Shown: one piece after another, positions 8,082-16,886 of the stretch
Position numbering within the stretch: the first letter of the stretch is position 1
Layout: every line of letters begins with the position of its first letter
Source of the DNA: RHKX01 sp963784885
GTDB lineage: Bacteria > Actinomycetota > Thermoleophilia > Solirubrobacterales > 70-9
DNA: 64,000 nucleotides
Reading direction: 5' to 3'
Assembly: GCA_963784885.1 (NCBI GenBank)
Contig: CAWATA010000004.1
Coordinates: forward strand, 1 to 64,000
Translations under genes and position numbers: made by a program
Notes under the pieces: model-generated
The model's input: the letters and a program-made list of their open reading frames with translations, nothing else
What the model was told of the DNA's origin: nothing
Databases searched by the model: none

Positions 8082-9953
8082 GTGCGCGACCTACACCTCC
8101 GACACACGCTGACCGCTCTCGCCCGGGACGCCTCCGAGGTCTTCACCGATCTCGTCGAGGGCGGGCAGGAGATCCCCTACGAGATCGGTGAGGCCGGTGA
8201 CGGCTTCGCGTTCTGCCACTACCAGCCGCTGACGGCGCGGTTCGTTCGCGACAACGCCACCGAGCTGCGCGATCTCGAGAGCTTCCACGAGGCAACCGAA
8301 CAGATGCGGCGCGCCGACGTCGCCGGCCCGTACCTCGAGGAAGCCGGTATCGCACCCCCCGTCGACGCCGTGGAGCGCGCCAACCTCGCCGTCACCTACT
8401 TCCTCGCGCGCCTCTGGGACGGCTGCGCCGACTTCGCCATCGACGACGAGCGCTTCGCTTCGGCGATCGCCGAGATCGAGGACTGCGCGGAGCCCGAGGC
8501 CGGAGAGGTCGAGGCCATCGTCCCCCTGATCGGCCTGCAGATGCCGGCGAACCGGCTCGACCTGAGCGGCGCGTCGATCGTCCGAGCCGACGCCGTCGAC
8601 GTCCCCTCCGAGGCGGCCCGCGGCGAACGTCCCGGTGGCGCCGCATGGGAGCCGACCTTCCTGATCAGCGCGCGAGTCGAGCTCGACGACGACGGCGGCC
8701 TCGGCGGCGCCGGCGATCGCGTCGCCAGGACCTTCGAGCGGGTCGTGATGACGCTCCGCCTCCACAAGCCCGGCGGGGTCGGACTCGGCCCCCACGGCTG
8801 GGTCCGCGTCGCCGGCGATCGCTGGCGGCGAATCGCCACCGGCGCCGGCAAGCCCCGCCCCGGCGGCTACCGCCTGACCGATGAGGATCTCGATCGGATC
8901 GTCGACCTCTCGCGCACGATCGCGGTTCACCCGCGACGGATCTCCCGCCTGCGCCGGGCCCTGCTCCGCTTCGAAGCCGGCCTCGACCGGCGCGGCGCCG
9001 TCGACGCGCTCAACGACCATCTGCTCGCACTGCGCTTCCTGCTCGAGGGTGAGGGGCCCGCCGGGGTCGGGCTGCCGATGCGGGTCGCGGCGCTCGCCGA
9101 GGGCAACGACGGGCGCGGCGACGCCAAGCAGACCGTCGAGCAGGCGATCTCGCTCGAGCGTGAGCTCTGGAGCGGTGAGCCGATGCGCGCCGAGGGCGCC
9201 CCGGGACCGTCGGAGATCGCCGGCCGGGTCGAAGAGCTTCTGCGGACGATCCTGCGCCGCGGCGTCACCGGCGAGATCGGGACGGACTTCCGCGCGGCGG
9301 CCGACGAGGCGCTGTTGGCTGATGGGCTCGCGTTCGGGGAGGGGTCGCCGAGCGAGCTGGGCACCGACACCGAGTGGGACTTCGACGCGATCGAGGTCGA
9401 GGAGATGGCGTCCGAGCCGGAGACGACCGAGACCGAGCTCGACCTCGGGTTCGATCGCGACGGCGAGGAGATCGTCGCCTCTCGCATCCAGCCCGATCCC
9501 GATCCCGGGTCGATGCCCGAGCTCGAGTACGACCTCGCGCCGGAGATCGCCGAGACCGCCGCTGCCCCCGAGACCGCCGAGCCGATACCGCCGACGGCTG
9601 CACCCGAGAGCCCCGGTCGCGAGCGCGAGCAGGTCCACCTGCCGCTGATCGTGCCGGACGAGGAATCCGGGGCCGAGGAGCTCGTTCCGGCGCGCTCGAT
9701 CACCTTCCTCGACGAAGAGCTCGATGGGGAGCCGAACCGCGAGCCCTCGCGCACCGCGGCCGGTGCCGGATGGCTGGACGAGGTCGACGACGGAGCAACG
9801 ATGGACTTCCCCGCCCGCCCGAACCACCTCAACGAGCTCTCGCGTCCCCCGATGGACCGCGAGGAGGTCAAGGCCCGGGTCGAGTACCTGTTTCCGCGGA
9901 CCGAGACGAACTGGACCGTGGGCAGTCGCGCGCCCCACCGCGCCACCGGCTGA
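8082..9953 (+). CDS. Large acidic protein of unknown function
   Basis: 623 residues from GTG 8082. Residues 1-400 look folded and mainly helical, with no motif I recognise; residues about 410-600 are acidic and Glu/Pro/Ala-rich, probably disordered. The last ~30 residues (REEVKARVEYLFPRTETNW) look conserved and may be a binding peptide. No signal peptide or membrane segment. A strong Shine-Dalgarno (GGAGGAAGG, 8047-8055) lies 8 bases before an ATG at 8063 that is in a different frame and closes after about 40 codons; this suggests either a short coupled leader peptide or a start-site frameshift. Convergent with the Get3-like pair (3 bases between stops). Probably specific to this lineage. Confidence 0.7.
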   Translation: MRDLHLRHTLTALARDASEVFTDLVEGGQEIPYEIGEAGDGFAFCHYQPLTARFVRDNATELRDLESFHEATEQMRRADVAGPYLEEAGIAPPVDAVERANLAVTYFLARLWDGCADFAIDDERFASAIAEIEDCAEPEAGEVEAIVPLIGLQMPANRLDLSGASIVRADAVDVPSEAARGERPGGAAWEPTFLISARVELDDDGGLGGAGDRVARTFERVVMTLRLHKPGGVGLGPHGWVRVAGDRWRRIATGAGKPRPGGYRLTDEDLDRIVDLSRTIAVHPRRISRLRRALLRFEAGLDRRGAVDALNDHLLALRFLLEGEGPAGVGLPMRVAALAEGNDGRGDAKQTVEQAISLERELWSGEPMRAEGAPGPSEIAGRVEELLRTILRRGVTGEIGTDFRAAADEALLADGLAFGEGSPSELGTDTEWDFDAIEVEEMASEPETTETELDLGFDRDGEEIVASRIQPDPDPGSMPELEYDLAPEIAETAAAPETAEPIPPTAAPESPGREREQVHLPLIVPDEESGAEELVPARSITFLDEELDGEPNREPSRTAAGAGWLDEVDDGATMDFPARPNHLNELSRPPMDREEVKARVEYLFPRTETNWTVGSRAPHRATG

Positions 9954-9956
9954 CCG

Positions 9957-11063
9957 TCAGGCGTCCTCCTCCGGCATCAGGAGCTGCGCGAAGTCGCGCA
10001 GGCCGTCGAGGTCGTGGATCTCCTCGCTCAACTCGGGGACCTCGAAGACCGGAACGCCGGGGGAGCCGGCGCGGAGCGCGCTGATGTTCGCACGGTCACG
10101 CTCGGCGAGGATGCTGCGGGCCGCGTGCGCGGCCAGGACGCGCTCGATCAGATCCCCGTCGCCGATCACCCCGGCGAGTGCCGCGCGCGCGGTGTCGTCA
10201 TCGCCGGGAGCATCGCTGACGTGGACGCGGTTGACGATCACCGCCCCGAGCGGCAGGTCGCCCTCGTCGAGCTTGCCCCGCAGGTAGCCGGCCTCTTCGA
10301 TCGACTCGCCGGTGGGTCCGGTGACGATCAGAAACGCCGATCGCTCGTCACGCAGCAGCCCCTCGACGCGCTCGGCCCGTTCGCGGAAGCCTCCCAGCAG
10401 GACCGCCATCGCCGAGAAGAACTCCGACAGGTCGGCGATCAGATCGCCCCCGGTGACCCGCCGCAGCATCGATGAGACGACCGAGAAACCGCGTCCGGCG
10501 ATCCGCGCTCCGAATCCGGTCGGCCTGATGAACAACCGCATCGCCCGGCCTTCGACGAACTGCGTGACCCGCCGCGGCGCGTCGAGGAAGTCCAGGGCGT
10601 TGCGCGATGGGGGGGTGTCGAGGATCAGCAGGTCGAACTCGTCGAGCTCGTCGAGCTCGTACAGCTTCTCCATCGCCATGTACTCCTGAGATCCGGCGAG
10701 GGCGCCGGATATCTGCTGGTAGATCCGGTTGTCGAGGATCCGCCTGCGGGCCTCCTCGTCCGGCGAGTAGCGCTGGATCACCTCGTCGAAGGTCGCCTTC
10801 GGGTCGAGCATCATCGCCCAGAGCTCGCCGCCTCCGCGAACTTCGCGGAGGTCGACCCGGCTCGGCTCGTTGCCGAGCTCACTCAGGCCGATCGAGTCGG
10901 CGAGTCGCCGGGCCGGATCGATCGTCAGCACCGCGACCTTGAGATCGCGATGCGCCATCGCCACCGCGATGGCCGCCGAGGTCGTCGTCTTTCCCACGCC
11001 TCCCGAACCGACGCAGATGCAGATCGATCGGCCGGCCAGGATCGCATCGAGGTGGGCGCTCAC
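9957..11063 (-). CDS. Get3/ArsA-like ATPase, subunit resembling mycobacterial Rv3680
   Basis: 368 residues. Signature Walker A GSGGVGKTTTSAAIAV near residue 20, switch I region TIDPARRLADSIGL, and LLILDTPPSRNALDFLDAP (about 142-160), the P-loop NTPase signature of ArsA/Get3. The central LAGSQEYMAMEKLYELDEL segment is especially like Rv3680. No ArsA-type metal-binding Cys triplet is seen, so arsenite transport is unlikely; the eukaryotic and mycobacterial relatives handle tail-anchored or other client proteins. Its GTG start overlaps the stop of the upstream paralogue (GTGA), so the two are made in equal amounts and probably form a heteromer. Confidence 0.85.
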   Translation of the reverse strand: MSAHLDAILAGRSICICVGSGGVGKTTTSAAIAVAMAHRDLKVAVLTIDPARRLADSIGLSELGNEPSRVDLREVRGGGELWAMMLDPKATFDEVIQRYSPDEEARRRILDNRIYQQISGALAGSQEYMAMEKLYELDELDEFDLLILDTPPSRNALDFLDAPRRVTQFVEGRAMRLFIRPTGFGARIAGRGFSVVSSMLRRVTGGDLIADLSEFFSAMAVLLGGFRERAERVEGLLRDERSAFLIVTGPTGESIEEAGYLRGKLDEGDLPLGAVIVNRVHVSDAPGDDDTARAALAGVIGDGDLIERVLAAHAARSILAERDRANISALRAGSPGVPVFEVPELSEEIHDLDGLRDFAQLLMPEEDA

Positions 11064-12061
11064 GGTGTCACCAGCCCGGAGAGCTCGCGAAGCTGGGGCT
11101 CGCCGAAGTCAGGAGTGAAGAGGAACGGCAGCTCATGCACAGGGACGTCCGGAAGCAGGGTTCGCAGCCGGTCGCGCTCGATCCGCTGCGCTCCGGCCCG
11201 CTCGGCCTCGGCGATGGCCGCGTCGAGCGCGGGCGACGGGAGTTGCCCGCGCGCTGCGCGGAGTTGATCGAGTTCGGAGGGCGAGAAGCGTTCAGGGAAG
11301 AGGCCGTTCACGAACAGCTCGTCGAGGGCGACGCCCGCCTCCTCGAGTCCGGCCGCGAGCTCGGCGGACTCGTTGACCGCCATCTCCTCCGCGGTTGCGA
11401 CGATTCCGGCTCCGCACTGGTCCTCGTCGGTGATCATCCGCTCGATCCGCGACGCCTGATCGGCGAGCGGACCGCCACGGGCGATCCGCCGGAACGTGCC
11501 GGGCGCCTCGAGGAAGCCGATCCCGTGTCCGGTCGCCGGCGCGTCGACGATGACGAGGTCGTAGACCCTGCCGTCGCCGGGGGCGCGGCGGACGTCGAGC
11601 GTCAGCTCGTAGGCCTTGCCGATCGACACGACCTCCTGCAGCCCCGGGGTCGCCGCCGCCAGGTAGGCGAACAGGTTGCTGCGGTAGAGCAGCGAGGCCA
11701 TCGCGCGGACCGGCAGCAGGACCTCGAGGTACTCGCGGACCATCCGGTCGGGATCGATCGAGATGGCCCAGAGGTTCTCCGCCATGCGGGTCTCGTCGAA
11801 GCCGATCGGGTCCCGGCCGAACAGCTCCGACCCGCGCTCCTGGCCGGCGATCTCGCAGACGATCGTGCGCTTCCCCGCCGCGGCCGCAGCGAGGCCGAGC
11901 GTGTAAGCGACGGTCGTCTTGCCGACTCCGCCCTTGCCCGTGACGAACGCGAGCCGCTTGTCGAGCAGGCCGACGATGGCCCCATTCTCGCAAGCCGGCA
12001 GGCACGGGTTCGAAAACGGCGGGAGGAAACAGCCTGCGGTGGCCGAATAAGCGGTCACCAT
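11060..12061 (-). CDS. Get3/ArsA-like ATPase, subunit resembling mycobacterial Rv3679
   Basis: P-loop ATPase with Walker A TGKGGVGKTTVAYTLGL, followed by VCEIAGQERGSELFG and LVIVDAPATGHGIGFLEAP. It is the first gene of a two-gene operon and overlaps its partner by 4 bases. The start is uncertain: the ATG at 12061 lies one base from the ATG of the divergent ParA gene and gives a 28-residue leader with no homology. The conserved part begins at GLLDKRLAFVTG (about 11971), where only a CTG start is in frame, and an ATG 11 bases upstream is out of frame. A one-base sequencing error at about 11975 would explain this. The protein core is about 302 residues. Confidence 0.8.
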   Translation of the reverse strand: MVTAYSATAGCFLPPFSNPCLPACENGAIVGLLDKRLAFVTGKGGVGKTTVAYTLGLAAAAAGKRTIVCEIAGQERGSELFGRDPIGFDETRMAENLWAISIDPDRMVREYLEVLLPVRAMASLLYRSNLFAYLAAATPGLQEVVSIGKAYELTLDVRRAPGDGRVYDLVIVDAPATGHGIGFLEAPGTFRRIARGGPLADQASRIERMITDEDQCGAGIVATAEEMAVNESAELAAGLEEAGVALDELFVNGLFPERFSPSELDQLRAARGQLPSPALDAAIAEAERAGAQRIERDRLRTLLPDVPVHELPFLFTPDFGEPQLRELSGLVTP

Positions 12062-13295
12062 GGGCTTGTTCAACAGGAAGAATCCGGAAGGGCGCACCGC
12101 GGAGAACGACGATCTCCGCGAGCCGCAGAGCACCGATGCGGAGGCCGAGGTCGCGATCCGGGTGGACGACTCGTCCGATCCCGCGCAGGACCCGGTCCCC
12201 GGGGCCCCCGAGGCTCCGCCCGTCGCCGAAGGTGCGGCGCTGCCGACTGACCCCTATGGGGACGAGCTCCACGAGCTCGAGGCCAAGGCGACGCCGTCGC
12301 CAGATCCGGTCGATCCGCCCGCCGAGCCCGCGCCCCCCAAGGCCAGGCGCGAGAACGCCGGCCTGCCGGCCGGCAAGCTCGAAAAGGATGAGCTGCGCCG
12401 CGCGGTCAAGCGCGCCGAGGCCGAGGCCGAGGACGAGGACGAGGGCCGGGTTTCCGCAGGCGATCTGATCGGCCCGTCCCCGAAGCGCCACCACCCTTAT
12501 GCGCCCATGCCGGAGGAGCCGGTCGCCGAGCGGACGATGAAGGTCTTCGCCTTCGCCAACCAGAAGGGCGGGGTCGCGAAGACGACGACGACGCTGAACC
12601 TGGCGGTCGCGCTGTCGGAGTCCGGCCATCGCGTTCTCTGCGTCGACCTCGATCCGCAGGGCAACCTGACCATGAGCCAGGGAATCGACCCCGACACGGT
12701 GGAGAAGAGCCTCTACCACGTGCTGGTCGAACGGATGCCGATCAAGGAGATAATCCAGCACCGCGAGGTGGACATCGCCGTCGCATCGATCGACCTCGCC
12801 GGCGCCGAGATCGCGATGAGCACGCAGATCGGCCGCGAGCGGTCGCTGCAGAAGGCGCTCGCCCAGGTCGCCGACGACTACGACTACGTCTGCATCGACA
12901 CGCCGCCGAGCCTCGGCCTGCTGACGATCAACGCGCTGACCGCTGCCGACAAGGTGATCGTCCCGGTCCAGTGCGAGTACCTGTCGATGCGCGGGCTCGT
13001 CCAGCTCCAGAACACGCTGGAGATGATCCGGGAGAACCTCAACCCGGACGTTCAGATCGAGGGCATCCTGCCGACGATGCTCGACACCAGGACCATTCAC
13101 GCCAAGGAGGCGGTCGAGATCCTCGAGGAGAACTTCGGGGAGCTCGTGTTCAAGTCGCGAATCCGGAAGGCGATCAAGTTCGCCGAGGCGCCCGTGAAGG
13201 GTAGCTCCGTCCTGAAGTACGATCCGCAGAGCAACGCGGCCCAGTGCTATCGCGATCTGGCTGAGGAGGTCCTGGAACATGGCTCGAAGGAATAA
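12060..13295 (+). CDS. ParA/MinD-family ATPase with long disordered N-terminus
   Basis: 411 residues. Residues 1-158 are acidic, Pro/Ala-rich and disordered. From MKVFAFANQKGGVAKTTTTL (160 on) it is a complete Soj/ParA: deviant Walker A KGGVAKTT (169-176), Walker A' VDLDPQGNLT, Walker B CIDTPPSLGLL and a normal C-terminus. ParA ATPases bind DNA nonspecifically and position chromosomes or cell-pole cargo. It is the first gene of an operon with a disordered linker protein and FtsZ (overlaps of 17 and 4 bases), so it probably positions or regulates the division ring here and is not partnered with a nearby parB. Residue 2-onward homology begins only at 160, so an internal start near 12537 is a possible alternative. 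Confidence 0.85.
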   Translation: MGLFNRKNPEGRTAENDDLREPQSTDAEAEVAIRVDDSSDPAQDPVPGAPEAPPVAEGAALPTDPYGDELHELEAKATPSPDPVDPPAEPAPPKARRENAGLPAGKLEKDELRRAVKRAEAEAEDEDEGRVSAGDLIGPSPKRHHPYAPMPEEPVAERTMKVFAFANQKGGVAKTTTTLNLAVALSESGHRVLCVDLDPQGNLTMSQGIDPDTVEKSLYHVLVERMPIKEIIQHREVDIAVASIDLAGAEIAMSTQIGRERSLQKALAQVADDYDYVCIDTPPSLGLLTINALTAADKVIVPVQCEYLSMRGLVQLQNTLEMIRENLNPDVQIEGILPTMLDTRTIHAKEAVEILEENFGELVFKSRIRKAIKFAEAPVKGSSVLKYDPQSNAAQCYRDLAEEVLEHGSKE

Positions 13296-13617
13296 GCGCG
13301 CAAGCATGCGCGAGGGTCCCCTGGCAGACCTGTTCCGGTCGACCGAGGATGCTCCCGAGGATCCGCCCGAGCCACCTTCACGGCCGAAGAAGGGGTCCCG
13401 GCGCGCCGAGCCCGATCCAGTCGCGGCCGAGCCCCAGCAGGCGCCCGAGCCACCGCCGGCCTCGGAGCCGGCCGGCGATCCCGATACGCGTCCCGGGCCC
13501 GCTCGTCCCGCGAAGGACCGCCTCCGCGACGTCTTCAGCAGCGACCCCGAAGACCGCGAGCCCGCCTACGGCCGCTCCGATGCCTCGCGCACTCCGGCGA
13601 CCGCGCCCCCCAGGTGA
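13279..13617 (+). CDS. Small disordered protein between ParA and FtsZ
   Basis: 112 residues, Pro/Glu/Arg-rich. It overlaps the end of the ParA gene by 17 bases and the ftsZ start by 4 (GTGA). Two short helical motifs, MREGPLADLFRSTED near the N-terminus and AKDRLRDVFSSDPED near residue 80, repeat the pattern L-x-D-L/V-F-x-S and may be linear binding peptides, for example for ParA or FtsZ. No known domain. The tight overlaps argue that it is translated. Confidence 0.6.
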   Translation: MARRNKRASMREGPLADLFRSTEDAPEDPPEPPSRPKKGSRRAEPDPVAAEPQQAPEPPPASEPAGDPDTRPGPARPAKDRLRDVFSSDPEDREPAYGRSDASRTPATAPPR

Positions 13618-14699
13618 ACGATCCCCTGATCCGGGTCGTCGGGGTCGGCGGCGGCGGCGTCAATGCCGTCAACCGCATGGTCGAGGCCGGCATAACCGGC
13701 GTCGAGTTCATGGCCGTCAACACCGATCTTCAGTCGCTGCAGCAGAGCGCCGCCGACCTGACCATCCACATCGGCGGCGGGGTGACCCGCGGCCTCGGTT
13801 CGGGGTCGGACCCCGAGCTCGGTTACCGGGCCGCCTTCGAGGAGCAGGACAGGATCAAGCGGATGCTCAAGGGCTCCGACATGGTCTTCGTCGCCGCCGG
13901 CGCCGGCGGCGGGACGGGAACCGGAGCCGCTCCGGTCATCGCCCGCCTCGCCCGCGACGTCGGGGCGCTCACCGTCGGCATCGTCACCCGGCCGTTCGGA
14001 TTCGAGGGGACCCGTCGCGCCAAGCAGGCCGACAAGGGGATCGACGCCCTCGCCGGCGAGGTCGACACCCTGATCGTCGTTCCCAACGACCGGCTGCTGT
14101 CGGTGCTGGAGCGCAACACCTCGATGGTCGAGGCGTTCCGCGTCGCCGACGACGTACTTCGCCAGGGCGTCCAGGGGATCTCCGACCTGATCACGCTGCC
14201 GGCGCTGATCAACCTCGACTTCGCCGACGTCCGGACGACGATGCGCGATGCCGGCCCGGCATTGCTCGGCATCGGCATGGGATCGGGAGACACCCGGGCG
14301 GCCTTCGCGGCCGAGCGGGCGATCTCCTCGCCGTTGCTGGAGACCTCGATCGAGGGCGCCCGCTCGATCCTGCTGTCGATCACCGGCGGCAGCGACATGT
14401 CGCTCGTCGAGATCTCCGAGGCCGCGAAGGTCATCCAGGAGGCAGCGCATCCGGAGGCGCACATCATCTTCGGGGCCAACGTCGACGACACGCTCGACGA
14501 GCAGATGTGGGTGACGGTGATCGCGACCCGCTTCGACGCCCGCGGCCGTCGTGCCGACGGAAGCTCGACCGGGATTCACCGCTCGACGGCGCGCCCCTCG
14601 GCCCGCCGCGCCGAGACTTCGGGCGCCCGGCGAGTGCCCGATTACGAGGAGCGCCCCGGCGACCTCGGCATCGACGTTCCCGAGTTCATCCCGAACTAG
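13614..14699 (+). CDS. ftsZ: Cell division GTPase FtsZ
   Basis: Tubulin-like GTPase that forms the division ring. 361 residues. N-terminal VVGVGGGGVNAVNRM, the GTP-binding G-box GAGGGTGTGAAPV (about 96-108), T7 synergy loop NLDFADVRT (about 201-209), the C-terminal domain ending about 310, a short Arg/Ser-rich linker (about 45 residues) and a conserved C-terminal peptide GIDVPEFIPN, where FtsA/SepF-type partners bind. Nothing essential is missing, so it is an active FtsZ. Unusual context: the usual dcw neighbours (murC, ftsQ, sepF) are absent; it is the third gene of a ParA operon with a gamma-glutamyltransferase behind it. Start GTG is coupled to the previous stop. Confidence 0.95.
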   Translation: MNDPLIRVVGVGGGGVNAVNRMVEAGITGVEFMAVNTDLQSLQQSAADLTIHIGGGVTRGLGSGSDPELGYRAAFEEQDRIKRMLKGSDMVFVAAGAGGGTGTGAAPVIARLARDVGALTVGIVTRPFGFEGTRRAKQADKGIDALAGEVDTLIVVPNDRLLSVLERNTSMVEAFRVADDVLRQGVQGISDLITLPALINLDFADVRTTMRDAGPALLGIGMGSGDTRAAFAAERAISSPLLETSIEGARSILLSITGGSDMSLVEISEAAKVIQEAAHPEAHIIFGANVDDTLDEQMWVTVIATRFDARGRRADGSSTGIHRSTARPSARRAETSGARRVPDYEERPGDLGIDVPEFIPN

Positions 14700-14717
14700 G
14701 CCCGCGGTGAGCCGCCC

Positions 14718-16193
14718 GTGAGCCGCGGCGTCGTCGCCGGGGGCCACCCGGCTACCGCCGAGGCCGGCGCGTGGGCACTTCGCGAGGGCGGCAACGCGGC
14801 CGATGCGGCGATCGCCGCCGTGCTCGCCTCGGTGGTCGCCGAGAGCCCGCTCACGGGGCTCGGCGCCGGCGGGTTCATGCTCGTTCACACGCCCGGAGGG
14901 GATGCGACGTTGCTCGACTTCTTCGTCTCCGCCGGCGGTCTGGGCGAGGCCGTGCGCGGTGCCGAGCTGGAACCGGTCGAGATCGATTTCGGCGACACGA
15001 CCCAGGTCTTCAACGTGGGGCCCGCGTCGTGCGGCGTCCCCGGTGTCCCGAGCGGGCTCGCCGCGGCCGCCGACCGATTCGGATCGATGCCGCTCGCCGA
15101 CCTCGTCGTGCCGGCGGTCCGCCTCGCCGCGGAGGGGTTCGAGATCACCCCCCAGCACGCGTACCTGTTCGAGATCCTCGAACCGATCCTCGCCCGCGAG
15201 CCGGCCGGCGCCGCCGTCTACGCGCCCGAGGGGCGGATACTCGGCCGCGGCGAGCGGCTGATCTTCGCGGAGCTCGCCGAGACCCTGAAGCGCCTCGGCT
15301 CCGACGGTCCGGATCCCTTCTACCGCGGCGATATCGCGGCGGCGATAGCCGCCACCGTCCGTGATGGCGGCGGCACCCTGAGCGCCGCCGACCTCGAGGG
15401 GTACGAGACCGCGGTGCGAGAGCCCGTGCGGGCGCAGTACGGCGGATGCGAGATCCTGACGAACCCGCCGCCGTCGTCGGGTGGCGTTCTGATCGCCTAC
15501 GCGCTCGAGTTGCTGACGAGGGCCGGCGGCGCGACCGACCCGGTCAGCGTCGTCGAGGTCATGGAGCAGGCGCAGGAGGCGAGGACGCGCGAGTTCCTCG
15601 AAGGCCTCTACGAGCCCGGCTTCGAGGCGCGCTTTCTCGCCGACCGGCTCGGCTCGACGACCCACATCACCGCCCTCGACGCCGACGGCGGCTGCGCGAG
15701 CGTCACCTGCTCGAACGGCTCCGGCTCGGGGGTGTTCGTTCCCGGCACCGGTATCCAGCTCAACAACATGCTCGGCGAGGAGGACCTGAACCCGTTCGGG
15801 TTCCATGCCACGCGGGCCGGCAGGCGGATGCCGTCGATGATGGCGCCGACGATCGCGCTCCGCGATGGCGAGCTCGTCCTCGGGCTCGGCAGCGGCGGCT
15901 CGAACCGGATCCGCTCGGCGGTCTCACAGACGATCATCCGCTACCTCGGCGACGGTCTCGATCTCACCGCGGCGGTCCGCGCCCCGCGCCTGCACTTCGA
16001 GTCCGGGATCGTCCACGCCGAGCCCGGGATCGACCCCGCCGCCCTCGACCGGCTCGAGGGGGCCGGCTACACCGTGGTCCGCTGGCGCGCCCCGAACCTG
16101 TTCTTCGGGGGCGTCCACGCCGTCGCCGCGGGACAAGGTCGCGCCGAGGCCGCCGGCGATCCGCGCAGGGGCGGAGCCGTCGCCTACGCCTGA
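14718..16193 (+). CDS. Gamma-glutamyltransferase family hydrolase
   Basis: 491 residues, N-terminal nucleophile hydrolase family that self-cleaves before a catalytic Thr and acts on gamma-glutamyl bonds such as in glutathione. The processing site GSTTHITALD (about 313-322) is present with the expected Thr, and the family stretches GGNAADAAIAA near the N-terminus, NPPPSSGG (about 250) and LNNMLGEEDLNP are visible. There is no signal peptide, unlike periplasmic GGT, so a cytosolic role or a related substrate (the family also contains cephalosporin acylases) is possible. GTG start 18 bases after ftsZ; may be cotranscribed. Confidence 0.85.
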   Translation: MSRGVVAGGHPATAEAGAWALREGGNAADAAIAAVLASVVAESPLTGLGAGGFMLVHTPGGDATLLDFFVSAGGLGEAVRGAELEPVEIDFGDTTQVFNVGPASCGVPGVPSGLAAAADRFGSMPLADLVVPAVRLAAEGFEITPQHAYLFEILEPILAREPAGAAVYAPEGRILGRGERLIFAELAETLKRLGSDGPDPFYRGDIAAAIAATVRDGGGTLSAADLEGYETAVREPVRAQYGGCEILTNPPPSSGGVLIAYALELLTRAGGATDPVSVVEVMEQAQEARTREFLEGLYEPGFEARFLADRLGSTTHITALDADGGCASVTCSNGSGSGVFVPGTGIQLNNMLGEEDLNPFGFHATRAGRRMPSMMAPTIALRDGELVLGLGSGGSNRIRSAVSQTIIRYLGDGLDLTAAVRAPRLHFESGIVHAEPGIDPAALDRLEGAGYTVVRWRAPNLFFGGVHAVAAGQGRAEAAGDPRRGGAVAYA

Positions 16194-16844
16194 CTAGTCC
16201 AGCTTCGGGATCGCGCCCGGCTTGTGACCGTTGCTGCGGGCGCGCTCGGCGTCGTGGCGGGCGCGCTCGAGCCCGGTGTGGAGCCGGCGCAGGGAGCCGG
16301 CCAGCGCCTGCAGGCGCCGGCGCTCGTCGCTCTCCTCGAGCAGGAGCTGCTTGTCGGTAGCCGGCATCTCGACCTGGGCGGCGATCGCGTAGGCCGCCTC
16401 CGACGCATCGGCCCGGCCGGGGTCGGCGCCGACGGCCTCAAGCAGCTTCGCGAAGGCCCGGCGCGCCTCGTCGAGCTCGGCGTCGAGCCCGGCGGTCGAG
16501 ACGTCGACCTCGATCATCTCGACGGTCGCCGCCGGCCAGTCGGGAGCGTCGAAGCGCTCGAGAACGCGGAACGGCGACTCGCCGCGGACGACGATGTCCA
16601 TCCTGCCGTCGTCGTGCCGCTCGACCACGTCGGCGACGAGGGCGGTGCAGCCGACGGCACGGGCGCCGTCCTCGTCGCGGAGGACGATCCCGAACGGGCG
16701 GTCGCGCTCGATGCAGTCGGCGATCATCAGCCGGTAGCGGCGCTCGAAGATGTGCAGCGGCACACGTTCGGCGGGCACCAGCGCAAGGGGCAACTCGAAG
16801 ATCGGGAGCTCGCTCCGGGTGGGCTGATCCACGGGCCCGATCAT
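16194..16844 (-). CDS. Lon protease N-terminal (substrate-binding) domain protein
   Basis: 216 residues corresponding to the PUA-like Lon-N domain alone: ELPIFELPLALVPAERVPLHIFERRYRLMI at the N-terminus (given in parts: PIFELP, HIFERRYR), then FGIVLRDEDGARAVGC and a helical second half. No AAA+ or Ser-Lys protease domain follows, as in the widespread stand-alone Lon-N family of actinobacteria and proteobacteria, whose function is unproven. ATG start at 16844; the divergent cyclase begins 43 bases away, so both promoters overlap. Stop abuts the end of the gamma-glutamyltransferase gene. Confidence 0.85.
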   Translation of the reverse strand: MIGPVDQPTRSELPIFELPLALVPAERVPLHIFERRYRLMIADCIERDRPFGIVLRDEDGARAVGCTALVADVVERHDDGRMDIVVRGESPFRVLERFDAPDWPAATVEMIEVDVSTAGLDAELDEARRAFAKLLEAVGADPGRADASEAAYAIAAQVEMPATDKQLLLEESDERRRLQALAGSLRRLHTGLERARHDAERARSNGHKPGAIPKLD

Positions 16845-16886
16845 ATGGACCGGCGCCCGTCGGCCCGGGGCGGGAGAATGCGCGGG

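Noticed and set aside
16224..16886. Upstream extension of the cyclase frame and a long minus frame over the cyclase
   Set aside because: The plus extension is antisense to the Lon-N gene and the minus frame is antisense to the cyclase; both real genes have clear motifs and starts at 16844 and 16887.
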